Of a stretch of 64,000 bases of DNA, positions 51,201-64,000 are shown one piece after another. Position 1 is the stretch's first letter; every line of letters begins with the position of its first letter. Below the pieces are notes generated by a model. That model made no database searches and had not been told where the DNA came from. It was given only the letters and a program-made list of their open reading frames with translations. Both the position numbers and the translations under genes were made by a program. This DNA is from Hymenopus coronatus (taxonomy: Eukaryota > Arthropoda > Insecta > Mantodea > Hymenopodidae), in the NCBI GenBank assembly GCA_030762935.1, contig CM060890.1:152554129-152618128 (forward strand). Reading direction: 5' to 3'.

Positions 51201-54200
51201 ATACAAGCTTTGTTGAGAACATTAATGAGTACACGGCTTGCATTGCAGTGAAAATAATGTAACATAGCAATGCAAGCTCAGCTGAGTACATTAACGAGTA
51301 CACGGCTTGTATTGCAGTGATGATAAAGTAACATATATATACAAGCGGAGTTAAAACCTCAATCAGTATACGGCTTGTATGCCAATGATGATAACGTAAC
51401 ATAACAATACAAGCTGAGTTGAAAACCTCAATGTGCACACGGCTTGTATTGCAGTGATGATAATGTAACAAAACAATACTAGCTGAGTTGTAAACCTCAA
51501 TGAGTGCACGGCTAGTATTGCAGTGCTGATACCGTAACATAACAAATATAAGCTCGCTGAGAACCTCAAAGAGTACACGGCTTGTATTCCAGTGATGATA
51601 AGGTAACATAACAATACAAGCTGAGTTGAGAACCTCAATGAGTACACGGCTTGTATTGCAGTAATGATACCTTAACATAACTATACAAGCTTGTTGAGAA
51701 CATCAATGTGTACATGGCTTGTATTCCAGTGATGATAAGGTTACATAACACGACAAGCTAGTTGAGAAACTCAATGAGTACACGACTTGCATTCCCGTTA
51801 TGATAAGGTGACACAACAATACAAGCTAGCTGAGAACCTCAATGAGTACACGGCTTGTATTCCAGTGATGATAAGGTAACATTAAGATACAAGATGAGTT
51901 GAGAACCTCAATGAATACACGGCTTGTATTACAGTGATGATAAGGTATCATAACAATACAAGCTGAGTTGAAAACGTCAATGAGTACACGGCTTGTATTG
52001 CAGTGACGATAAGGTAACATAACAATACAAGCTACTTGCGAACCTCAATGAATACACGGCTTGTATTGCAGTGATTATTACGTAACATAACAATACTAGC
52101 TAGTTGAAAACGTCAATAAGTACACGGCTTTTATTGCGGCGATTATAACGTAACATAACAACATGAGCTGGTTGAAATCGTCAATGAGTAGACGGCTTTT
52201 ATTGCAGTGGTTATTACGTAACATAACAATACTAGCTAGTTAAATCGTCAATGAGTTCACGGCGTTTATTGCAGTGATTATTACGTAACATAACAATACT
52301 AGCTAGTTAAATCGTCAATGAGTTCACGGCTTTTATTGCAGTGATTATTACGTAACATAACAATACTAGCTAGTTAAATCGTCAATGAGTACACGGCTTT
52401 TATTGCAGTGATTATAACGTAACATAACAACACGAGCTAGTTGAAATCGTCAATGAGTACACGGCTTTTATTTCTGTGATTATAACGTAACATAACAACA
52501 CGAGCTATTTGAGAACCTCAATTAGTACACGGCTTGTATTCCAGTGATTAAAACGTAACATAACAATACATGGTGATTGAGAACCTCAGTCAGTACACGG
52601 CTTGTATTCCAGTGATGATAAGGTAATATACCAATACAACCTGAGTAAAGAACCTCAGTGAATACACGGCTTGTATTGCTGTGATGATAAGGTAACATAA
52701 TAATATAAGCTATTTGACAACATCAATGAGTACACGGCCTTTATTACAGGTATAATATATAACATAACAATACAAGCGGACATGAGAACCTCAATGAAAA
52801 CACGGCTTGTTATCCAGTGAAGTTAAGGTAAAATAACAATACAAACTGAGTAGAAAACGTCAATGAGTACACGGCCTATATTGCAGTGACGATAACGTAA
52901 CATACTAATACAATCTGAAGTGAAAACCTTAATGGGTGCACGGCTTGTGTTTCAGTGATGATAAAGTAACATAACAATACAAGATTGTTGAGAACCTGAA
53001 CGAATACACGGCTTGTATTCCAGTATTGATAAAGTAACATAACAATACAAGATAATTGGGAACCTGAATGACTACACGGCTTGTATTCCAGTGATGCTAA
53101 GGTAACATAACAATACAATTTAGTTGAGAGCCTCAATGAGTACACGGCTTGTATTCCAGTGGTGATAAGCTAACATAAAAATACAAGATGAGTTGAGAAC
53201 CTCAAAGAGCACACGGCTTATATTTCAGTGATGATAAGGTAACATAACAAATTAAGCTAATTGCGAAACTCAATTAGTACACGGCTGGTATTGCAGTGAT
53301 TATAACGTAACATAACAATGCAAGCTAGTTGAAAACGTCAATGAGTACACGGCTTCTATTACAGTGATTATAACGTAACATATAAATACAAGCTATTTGA
53401 GATCCTGAGAGGGTACACGGCTTGTATTCAAGAAATGCTAACGTAACATAACAATACAAGCTAATTGCAAACCTCAAAGAGTACACGGCTTTTATTGCAG
53501 TAATTATAACGTAACATAACAATACTAGCTAGTTAAGAACCTCAAAGAGCACACGGCTTATATTTCAGTGATGATAAGGTAACATAACAAATTAAGCTAA
53601 TTGCGAAACTCAATTAGTACACGGCTGGTATTGCAGTGATTATAACGTAACATAACAATGCAAGCTAGTTGAAAACGTCAATGAGTACACGGCTTCTATT
53701 ACAGTGATTATAACGTAACATATAAATACAAGCTATTTGAGATCCTGAGAGGGTACACGGCTTGTATTCAAGTGATGCTAACGTAACATAACAATACAAG
53801 CTAATTGCAAACCTCAAAGAGTACACGGCTTTTATTGCAGTAATTATAACGTAACATAACAATACTAGCTAGTTAAGAACCTCAATGAGTACACGGCTTG
53901 TATTCAAGTGATGCTAACGTAACATAACAATACAAGCTATTTGAGAACCTCAGTGAGTACAAGGCTAGTATTGCAGTGTAAATAACGTAACATAACAATA
54001 CAAACTGAGTTGAGTACATTAATGAGTATACGGCTTGTATTCCAGTGGTGATAAGCTAACATAAAAATACAAGATGAGTTGAGAACCTCAAAGAGCACAC
54101 GGCTTGTATTTCAGTGATCATAAGGTAACATAACAAATTAAGCTAATTGCGAAACTCAATGAGTACACGGCTGGTATTGCAGTGATTATAACGTAACATA

Positions 54201-54414
54201 ACAATGCAAGCTAGTTGAAAACGTCAATGAGTACACGGCTTCTATTACAGTGATTATAACGTAACATATAAATACAAGCTATTTTAGACCCTGAGAGGGT
54301 ACACGGCTTGTATTCAAGTGATGCTAACGTAACATAACAATACAAGCTAATTGCAAACCTCAAAGAGTACACGGCTTCCATTGCAGTAATTATAACGTAA
54401 CATAAAAATTCTAG
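48264..54414. repeat. 6151-bp higher-order repeat of S2, copy 1
   Basis: Composed of two related sub-blocks, 2464 bp (48264-50727) and 3687 bp (50728-54414). The longer one has extra monomers around 52090-52430 and 53.2-54.1 kb. A cassette near 48480-48800 has private variants (ACACTTCTTGTATTGCAGTT and AACGTAACAATACAATACAA). Offset 6151 bp recovers the same variants in copy 2. Confidence 0.85.
53186..53865. repeat. 340-bp (five-monomer) tandem duplication in S2
   Basis: CTCAAAGAGCACACGGCTTA occurs at 53201 and 53541, and the 340 bases between are repeated almost exactly. One difference seen is AAGAAATGCTA (about 53430) against AAGTGATGCTA (about 53770). The corresponding stretch of copy 2 (after 59440) lacks this arrangement. 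Confidence 0.75.
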
Positions 54415-57400
54415 CTAGTTGAGAACCTCAATGAGTACACGGCTTGTATACAATGATGCTAACGTAACATAACAATACAAGCTAGTTGAGAACCTCAATG
54501 AGTACAAGGCTAGTATTGCAGTGAAAATAACGTAACATAACAATGCAAGCTGACTTGAGTACATAAATGAGTACACGGCTTGCGTTGCAGTGATGATAAG
54601 ATTACATACCAGTACAAGCTGAGTTGAGAATATTAATGAGTAAATTTCTTGTATTGAAGTGATGATAACGTAACAATACAATACAAGCTTTGTTGAGAAC
54701 ATTAATGAGTACACGGTTTGTATTGCAGTGAGAATAACGTAACATAATAATACAAGCTGAGTTGAGAACATTAATGAGTACACGGTTAGCATTGCAGTGA
54801 TAATAATGTAACATAACAATACAAGCTGAGTTGAGAACATTAATGAGTACACTTCTTGTATTGCAGTTATGATAACGTAACAATACAATACAAGCTTTGT
54901 TGAGAACATTAATGAGTACACGGCTTGCATTGCAGTGAAAATAATGTAACATAGCAATGCAAGCTGAGTTGAGTACATTAACGAGTACACGGCTTGTATT
55001 GCAGTGATGATAAAGTAACATATATATACAAGCTGAGATAAAACCTCAATCAGTATACGGCTTGTATGCCAATGATGATAATGTAACATAACAATACAAG
55101 CTGAGTTGAAAACTTCAATGTGCACACGGCTTGTATTGCAGTGATGATAAGATAACAAAACAATACTAGCTGAGTTGTAAACCTCAATGAGTGCACGGCT
55201 AGTATTGCAGTGCTGATACCGTAACATAACAAATATAAGCTAGCTGAGAACCTCAAAGTGTACACGGCTTGTATTCCAGTGATGATAAGGTAACATAACA
55301 ATACAAGCTGAGTTGAGAACCTCAATGAGTACACGGCTTGTATTGCAGTAATGATACCTTAACATAACTATACAAGCTTGTTGAGAACATCAATGTGTAC
55401 ATGGCTTGTATTCCAGTGATGATAAGGTTACATAACACGACAAGCTAGTTGAGAAACTCAATGAGTACACGACTTGCGTTCCCGTTATGATAAGGTGACA
55501 CAACAATACAAGCTAGCTGAGAACCTCAATGAGTACACGGCTTGTATTCCAGTGATGATAAGGTAACATAAAGATACAAGATGAGTTGAGAACCTCAATG
55601 AATACACGGCTTGTATTACAGTGATGATAAGGTATCATAACAATACAAGCTGAGTTGAAAACGTCAAGGAGTACACGGCTTGTATTGCAGTGATGATAAG
55701 GTAACATAACAATACAAGCTACTTGCGAACCTCAATGAATACACGGCTTGTATTGCATTGATTATTACGTAACATAACAACACGAGCTAGTTGAAATCGT
55801 CAATGAGTACACGGCTTTTATTTCTGTGATTATAACGTAACATAACAACACGAGCCATTTGTGAACCTCAATTAGTACACGGCTTGTATTCCAGTGATTA
55901 GAACGTAACATAACAATACATGGTGATTGAGAACCTCAGTCAGTACACGGCTTGTATTCCAGTGATGATAAGGTAATATACCAATACAACCTGAGTAAAG
56001 AACCTAAGTGAATACACGGCTTGTATTGCTGTGATGATAAGGTAACATAATAATATAAGCTATTTGACAACATCAATGAGTACACGGCCTTTATTACAGG
56101 TATAATATATAGCATAACAATACAAGCGGACATGAGAACCTCAATAAAAACACGGCTTGTTATCCAGTGAAGTTAAGGTAAAATAACAATTCAAACTGAG
56201 TGGAAAACGTCAATGAGTACACGGCCTATATTGCAGTGACTATAACGTAACATACTAATACAATCTGAAGTGAAAACCACAATGGGTGCACGGCTTGTAT
56301 TTCAGTGATGATAAAGTAACATAACAATACAAGATTGTTGAGAACCTGAACGAATACACGGCTTGTATTCCAGTATTGATAAAGTAACATAACAATACAA
56401 GATAATTGGGAACCTGAATGACTACACGGCTTGTATTCCAGTGATGCTAAGGTAACATAACAATACAATTTAGTTGAGAGCCTCAATGAGTACACGGCTT
56501 GTATTCCAGTGGTGATAAGCTAACATAAAAATACAAGATGAGTTGAGAACCTCAAAGAGCACACGGCTTGTATTTCAGCGATGATAAGGTAACATAACAA
56601 ATTAAGCTAATTGCGAAACTCAATGAGTACACGGCTGGTATTACAGTGATTATAACGTAACACAACAATGCAAGCTAGTTGAAAACGTCAATGAGTACAC
56701 GGCTTCTATTACAGTGATTATAACGTAACATATAAATACAAGCTATTTTAGACCCTGAGAGGGTACACGGCTTGTATTCAAGTGATGCTAACGTAACATA
56801 ACAATACAAGCTAATTGCAAACCTCAAAGAGTACACGGCTTCCATTGCAGTAATTATAACGTAACATAACAATACTAGCTAGTTCAGAACCTCAATGAGT
56901 ACACGGCTTGTATACAATGATGCTAACGTAACATAACAATACAAGCTAGTTGAGAACCTCAATGAGTACAAGGCTAGTATTGCAGTGAAAATAACGTAAC
57001 ATAACAATACAAGCTGACTTGAGTACATAAATGAGTACACGGCTTGCGTTGCAGTGATGATAAGGTAACATAGCAGTACAAGCTGAGTTGAGAATATTAA
57101 TGAGTAAATTTCTTGTATTGAAGTGATGATAACGTAACAATACAATACAAGCTTTGTTGAGAACATTAATGAGTACACGGTTTGTATTGCAGTGAGAATA
57201 ACGTAACATAATAATACAAGCTGAGTTGAGAACATTAATGAGTACACGGTTAGCATTGCAGTGATAATAATGTAACATAACAATACAAGCTGAGTTGAGA
57301 ACATTAATGAGTACACTTCTTGTATTGCAGTTATGATAACGTAACAATACAATACAAGCTTTGTTGAGAACATTAATGAGTACACGGCTTGCATTGCAGT

Positions 57401-60400
57401 GAAAATAATGTAACATAGCAATGCAAGCTCAGCTGAGTACATTAACGAGTACACGGCTTGTATTGCAGTGATGATAAAGTAACATATATATACAAGCGGA
57501 GTTAAAACCTCAATCAGTATACGGCTTGTATGCCAATGATGATAACGTAACATAACAATACAAGCTGAGTTGAAAACCTCAATGTGCACACGGCTTGTAT
57601 TGCAGTGATGATAATGTAACAAAACAATACTAGCTGAGTTGTAAACCTCAATGAGTGCACGGCTAGTATTGCAGTGCTGATACCGTAACATAACAAATAT
57701 AAGCTAGCTGAGAACCTCAAAGAGTACACGGCTTGTATTCCAGTGATGATAAGGTAACATAACAATACAAGCTGAGTTGAGAACCTCAATGAGTACACGG
57801 CTTGTATTGCAGTAATGATACCTTAACATAACTATACAAGCTTGTTGAGAACATCAATGTGTACATGGCTTGTATTCCAGTGATGATAAGGTTACATAAC
57901 ACGACAAGCTAGTTGAGAAACTCAATGAGTACACGACTTGCATTCCCGTTATGATAAGGTGACACAACAATACAAGCTAGCTGAGAACCTCAATGAGTAC
58001 ACGGCTTGTATTCCAGTGATGATAAGGTAACATTAAGATACAAGATGAGTTGAGAACCTCAATGAATACACGGCTTGTATTACAGTGATGATAAGGTATC
58101 ATAACAATACAAGCTGAGTTGAAAACGTCAATGAGTACACGGCTTGTATTGCAGTGACGATAAGGTAACATAACAATACAAGCTACTTGCGAACCTCAAT
58201 GAATACACGGCTTGTATTGCAGTGATTATTACGTAACATAACAATACTAGCTAGTTGAAAACGTCAATAAGTACACGGCTTTTATTGCGGCGATTATAAC
58301 GTAACATAACAACATGAGCTGGTTGAAATCGTCAATGAGTAGACGGCTTTTATTGCAGTGGTTATTACGTAACATAACAATACTAGCTAGTTAAATCGTC
58401 AATGAGTTCACGGCGTTTATTGCAGTGATTATTACGTAACATAACAATACTAGCTAGTTAAATCGTCAATGAGTTCACGGCTTTTATTGCAGTGATTATT
58501 ACGTAACATAACAATACTAGCTAGTTAAATCGTCAATGAGTACACGGCTTTTATTGCAGTGATTATAACGTAACATAACAACACGAGCTAGTTGAAATCG
58601 TCAATGAGTACACGGCTTTTATTTCTGTGATTATAACGTAACATAACAACACGAGCTATTTGAGAACCTCAATTAGTACACGGCTTGTATTCCAGTGATT
58701 AGAACGTAACATAACAATACATGGTGATTGAGAACCTCAGTCAGTACACGGCTTGTATTCCAGTGATGATAAGGTAATATACCAATACAACCTGAGTAAA
58801 GAACCTCAGTGAATACACGGCTTGTATTGCTGTGATGATAAGGTAACATAATAATATAAGCTATTTGACAACATCAATGAGTACACGGCCTTTATTACAG
58901 GTATAATATATAACATAACAATACAAGCGGACATGAGAACCTCAATGAAAACACGGCTTGTTATCCAGTGAAGTTAAGGTAAAATAACAATACAAACTGA
59001 GTAGAAAACGTCAATGAGTACACGGCCTATATTGCAGTGACGATAACGTAACATACTAATACAATCTGAAGTGAAAACCTTAATGGGTGCACGGCTTGTG
59101 TTTCAGTGATGATAAAGTAACATAACAATACAAGATTGTTGAGAACCTGAACGAATACACGGCTTGTATTCCAGTATTGATAAAGTAACATAACAATACA
59201 AGATAATTGGGAACCTGAATGACTACACGGCTTGTATTCCAGTGATGCTAAGGTAACATAACAATACAATTTAGTTGAGAGCCTCAATGAGTACACGGCT
59301 TGTATTCCAGTGGTGATAAGCTAACATAAAAATACAAGATGAGTTGAGAACCTCAAAGAGCACACGGCTTATATTTCAGTGATGATAAGGTAACATAACA
59401 AATTAAGCTAATTGCGAAACTCAATGAGTACACGGCTGGTATTGCAGTGATTATAACGTAACATAACAATACAAGCTAATTGCAAACCTCAAAGAGTACA
59501 CGGCTTTTATTGCAGTAATTATAACGTAACATAACAATACTAGATAGTTAGGAGCTTCAATGAGGACACGGCTTGTATTCAAGTGATGCTAACGTAACAT
59601 AACAATACAAGCTATTTGAGAACCTCAGTGAGTACAAGGCTAGTATTGCAGTGAAAATAACGTAACATAACAATATAAACTGAGTTGAGTACATTAATGA
59701 GTACACGGCTTGTATTCCAGTGGTGATAAGCTAACATAAAAATACAAGATGAGTTCAGAACCTCAAAGAGCACACGGCTTGTATTTCAGTGATGATAAGC
59801 TAACATAACAAATTAAGCTAATTGCGAAACTCAATGAGCACAAGGCTGGTATTACAGTGATTATAACGTAACATAACAATGCAAGCTAGTTGAAAACGTC
59901 AATGAGTACACGGCTTCTATTACAGTGATTATAACGTAACATATAAATACAAGCTATTTGAGATCCTGAGAGGGTACACGGCTTGTATTCAAGTGATGCT
60001 AACGTAACATAACAATACAAGCTAATTGCAAACCTCAAAGAGTACACGGCTTTTATTGCAGTAATTATAACGTAACATAACAATACTAGCTAGTTAAGAA
60101 CCTCAATGAGTACACGGCTTGTATTCAAGTGATGCTAACGTAACATAACAATACAAGCTATTTGAGAACCTCAGTGAGTACAAGGCTAGTATTGCAGTGT
60201 AAATAACGTAACATAACAATACAAACTGAGTTGAGTACATTAATGAGTATACGGCTTGTATTCCAGTGGTGATAAGCTAACATAAAAATACAAGATGAGT
60301 TGAGAACCTCAAAGAGCACACGGCTTGTATTTCAGTGATGATAAGGTAACATAACAAATTAAGCTAATTGCGAAACTCAATGAGTACACGGCTGGTATTG

Positions 60401-60635
60401 CAGTGATTATAACGTAACATAACAATGCAAGCTAGTTGAAAACGTCAATGAGTACACGGCTTCTATTACAGTGATTATAACGTAACATATAAATACAAGC
60501 TATTTTAGACCCTGAGAGGGTACACGGCTTGTATTCAAGTGATGCTAACGTAACATAACAATACAAGCTAATTGCAAACCTCAAAGAGTACACGGCTTCC
60601 ATTGCAGTAATTATAACGTAACATAAAAATTCTAG
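54415..60635. repeat. 6.15-kb higher-order repeat of S2, copy 2
   Basis: The span 54441 to about 59411 is almost identical to 48290-53260. The 270-codon minus-strand frames at 48264 and 54415 differ by one residue. At 51552 a C replaces the A seen at about 57703, which removes a stop in the frame. Sub-block spacing is 2464 then 3757 bp. Similarity to copy 1 weakens after about 59460, where monomers are missing. Confidence 0.85.
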
Positions 60636-63600
60636 CTAGTTGAGAACCTCAATGAGTACACGGCTTGTATACAATGATGCTAACGTAATATAACAATACA
60701 AGCTAGTTGAGAACCTCAATGAGTACAAGGCTAGTATTGCAGTGAAAATAACGTAACATAACAATACAAGCTGACTTGAGTACACAAATGAGTACACGGC
60801 TTGCGTTGCAGTGATGATAAGGTAACATACCAGTACAAGCTGAGTTGAGAATATTAATGAGTAAATTTCTTGTATAGAAGTGATGATAACGTAACAATAC
60901 AATACAAGCTTTGTTGAGAACATTGATGAGTACACGGTTTGTATTGCAGTGAGAATAACGTAACATAATAATACAAGCTGAGTTGAGAACATTAATGAGT
61001 ACACGGTTAGCATTGCAGTGATAATAATGTAACATAACAATACAAGCTGAGTTGAGAACATTAATGAGTACACTTCTTGTATTGCAGTTATGATAACGTA
61101 ACAATACAATACAAGCTTTGTTGAGAACATTAATGAGTACACGGCTTGCATTGCAGTGAAAATAATGTAACATAGCAATGCAAGCTGAGCTGAGTACATT
61201 AACGAGTACACGGCTTGTATTGCAGTGATGATAAAGTAACATATATATACAAGCTGAGTTAAAACCTCAATCAGTATACGGCTTGTATCCCAATAATGAT
61301 AACGTAACATAACAATACAAGCTGAGTTGAAAACCTCAATGTGCACACGGCTTGTATTGCAGTGATGATAATGTAACAAAACAATACTAGCTGAGTTGTA
61401 AACCTCAATGAGTGCACGGCTAGTATTGCAGTGCTGATACCGTAACATAACAAATATAAGCTAGCTGAGAACCTCAAAGGGTACACGGCTTGTATTCCAG
61501 TGATGATAAGGTAACATAACAATACAAGCTGAGTTGAGAACCTCAATGAGTACACGGCTTGTATTGCAGTAATGATACCTTAACATAACTATACAAGCTT
61601 GTTGAGAACATCAATGTGTACATGGCTTGTATTCCAGTGATGATAAGGTTACATAACACGACAAGCTAGTTGAGAAACTCAATGAGTACACGACTTGCAT
61701 TCCCGTTATGATAAGGTGACACAACAATACAAGCTAGCTGAGAACCTCAATGAGTACACGGCTTGTATTCCAGTGATGATAAGGTAACATTAAGATACAA
61801 GATGAGTTGAGAACCTCAATGAATACACGGCTTGTATTACAGTGATGATAAGGTATCATAACAATACAAGCTGAGTTGAAAACGTCAATGAGTACACGGC
61901 TTGTATTGCAGTGACGATAAGGTAACATAACAATACAAGCTACTTGCGAACCTCAATGAATACACGGCTTGTATTGCAGTGATTATTACGTAACATAACA
62001 ATACTAGCTAGTTGAAAACGTCAATAAGTACACGGCTTTTATTGCGGCGATTATAACGTAACATAACAACATGAGCTGGTTGAAATCGTCAATGAGTAGA
62101 CGGCTTTTATTGCAGTGGTTATTACGTAACATAACAATACTAGCTAGTTAAATCGTCAATGAGTTCACGGCGTTTATTGCAGTGATTATTACGTAACATA
62201 ACAATACTAGCTAGTTAAATCGTCAATGAGTTCACGGCTTTTATTGCAGTGATTATTACGTAACATAACAATACTAGCTAGTTAAATCGTCAATGAGTAC
62301 ACGGCTTTTATTGCAGTGATTAATACGTAACATAACAACACGAGCTAGTTGAAATCGTCAATGAGTACACGGCTTTTATTTCTGTGATTATAACGTAACA
62401 TAACAACACGAGCTATTTGAGAACCTCAATTAGTACACGGCTTGTATTCCAGTGATTAGAACGTAACATAACAATACATGGTGATTGAGAACCTCAGTCA
62501 GTACACGGCTTGTATTCCAGTGATGATAAGGTAATATACCAATACAACCTGAATAAAGAACCTCAGTGAATACACGGCTTGTATTGCTGTGATGATAAGG
62601 TAACATAATAATATAAGCTATTTGACAACATCAATGAGTACACGGCCTTTATTACAGGTATAATATATAACATAACAATACAAGCGGACATGAGAACCTC
62701 AATGAAAACACGGCTTGTTATCCAGTGAAGTTAAGGTAAAATAACAATACAAACTGAGTAGAAAACGTCAATGAGTACACGGCCTATATTGCAGTGACGA
62801 TAACGTAACATACTAATACAATCTGAAGTGAAAACCTCAATGGGTGCACGGCTTGTGTTTCAGTGATGATAAAGTAACATAACAATACAAGATTGTTGAG
62901 AACCTGAACGAATACACGGCTTGTATTCCAGTATTGATAAAGTAACATAACAATACAAGATAATTGGGAACCTGAATGACTACACGGCTTGTATTCCAGT
63001 GATGCTAAGGTAACATAACAATACAATTTAGTTGAGAGCCTCAATGAGTACACGGCTTGTATTCCAGTGGTGATAAGCTAACATAAAAATACAAGATGAG
63101 TTGAGAACCTCAAAGAGCACACGGCTTATATTTCAGTGATGATAAGGTAACATAACAAATTAAGCTAATTGCGAAACTCAATGAGTACACGGCTGGTATT
63201 GCAGTGATTATAACGTAACATAACAATGCAAGCTAGTTGAAAACGTCAATGAGTACACGGCTTCTATTACAGTGATTATAACGTAACATATAAATACAAG
63301 CTATTTGAGATCCTGAGAGGGTACACGGCTTGTATTCAAGTGATGCTAACGTAACATAACAATACAAGCTAATTGCAAACCTCAAAGAGTACACGGCTTT
63401 TATTGCAGTAATTATAACGTAACATAACAATACTAGATAGTTAGGAGCTTCAATGAGGACACGGCTTGTATTCAAGTGATGCTAACGTAACATAACAATA
63501 CAAGCTATTTGAGAACCTCAGTGAGTACAAGGCTAGTATTGAAGTGAAAATAACGTAACATAACAATACAAACTGAGTTGAGTACATTAATGAGTACACG

Positions 63601-64000
63601 GCTTGTATTCCAGTGGTGATAAGCTAACATAAAAATACAAGATGAGTTCAGAACCTCAAAGAGCACACGGCTTGTATTTCAGTGATGATAAGGTAACATA
63701 ACAAATTAAGCTAATTGCGAAACTCAATGAGTACACGGCTGGTATTACAGTGATTATAACGTAACACAACAATGCAAGCTAGTTGAAAACGTCAATGAGT
63801 ACACGGCTTCTATTACAGTGATTATAACGTAACATATAAATACAAGCTATTTTAGACCCTGAGAGGGTACACGGCTTGTATTCAAGTGATGCTAACGTAA
63901 CATAACAATACAAGCTAAGTGCAAACCTCAAAGAGTACACGGCTTCCATTGCAGTAATTATAACGTAACATAACAATACTAGCTAGTTCAGAACCTCAAT
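60636..64000. repeat. Higher-order repeat of S2, copy 3 (runs off the window)
   Basis: 60636 onward matches 56879 onward with an offset of 3757 bp through about 63200, with scattered differences (for example ATTAATACG at 62318 against ATTATAACG). Another block start (CTAGCTAGTTCAGAACCTC) appears at about 63980, 3347 bp later, so block length is still changing at the window edge. Confidence 0.8.

Larger units (their letters stand above)
33281..64000. repeat. Satellite S2, 67-69-bp tandem array of about 450 monomers
   Basis: The monomer order is TTGAGAACCTCAATGAGTAC, ACGGCTTGTATTCCAGTGAT, GATAAGGTAACATAACAATA, CAAGCTGAG. Two lengths alternate, 69 bp (AGCTGAGTTGAG) and 67 bp (AGCTAGTTGAG). Each contains GCTTGTATT and AATACAAGC separated by 24 bases, and TTGAG-AAC-CTCAA. 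The array continues past the window end. Minus-strand frames of up to 316 codons with a 23-residue period exist because 69 is a multiple of three and they break at 67-bp units. Monomer number is my arithmetic. Confidence 0.95.

Noticed and set aside
48264..61448. Minus-strand frames of 139-316 codons with 23-residue repeats resembling a leucine-rich repeat protein
   Set aside because: The period is the 69-bp satellite monomer, frames end at 67-bp units, other frames of the same stretch are also open, and the repeats lack a known repeat-protein pattern.
33281..64000. CRISPR-like regular repeats
   Set aside because: Units are contiguous without unique spacers, and the context is eukaryotic satellite DNA.

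Overview
This window is eukaryotic, and almost certainly from an invertebrate animal. I see no intact protein-coding gene, tRNA, rRNA or CRISPR array. Nearly all of it is transposon-derived or tandemly repeated DNA. The host assignment is inference. It rests on AT-rich, intron-like intergenic sequence, a degenerate non-LTR retrotransposon gag (ORF1) with CCHC zinc knuckles and an A-rich tail, a MITE with a clean target-site duplication, and very large satellite blocks. An arthropod would fit, but nothing here proves it.

Layout. (1) 1-11.76 kb is a mosaic of one interspersed family, called R1 here. It is about 0.8-0.9 kb long, with a palindromic 5' end, an internal (TG)n tract and a tip hairpin at the 3' end. 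A diverged subfamily (R1b) and a second repeat (R2) also occur. Copies are nested, folded back on each other and tandemly duplicated. A 1.5-kb insert with a broken LINE ORF1 (8.81-10.34 kb) splits one R1 copy, and a 253-bp MITE (11450-11702) splits an R1b copy. (2) 11.76-14.62 kb is a 70/76-bp satellite (S1) that starts exactly at the tail of that R1b copy and is followed by an inverted R1b. (3) 17.05-29.32 kb is a 12.3-kb CA-rich array. R1 sequence lies on both of its sides, so it appears to be the internal microsatellite of a single R1 copy grown from tens of bases to more than 12 kb. (4) 29.3-33.28 kb holds more R1/R1b copies, a 430-bp ATC/CAA trinucleotide tract, a short GC-richer stretch and a possible second MITE. 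(5) 33.28-64.0 kb, running off the window, is a 67-69-bp satellite (S2) of roughly 450 monomers. It has nested higher-order repeats of about 3.16 kb and 6.15 kb, and each monomer carries a 9-bp dyad.

How it fits together. There is no gene network. The recurring theme is one transposon family acting as a seed for tandem arrays: its internal microsatellite became the 12-kb array, its tail abuts the start of S1, and whole R1 clusters are tandemly duplicated at 4.5-8.4 kb. The long open frames across the arrays arise because repeat periods that are multiples of three (12 or 69 bp) lack stops in some frames. They are not credible proteins. A pericentromeric or heterochromatic location is plausible but inferred.
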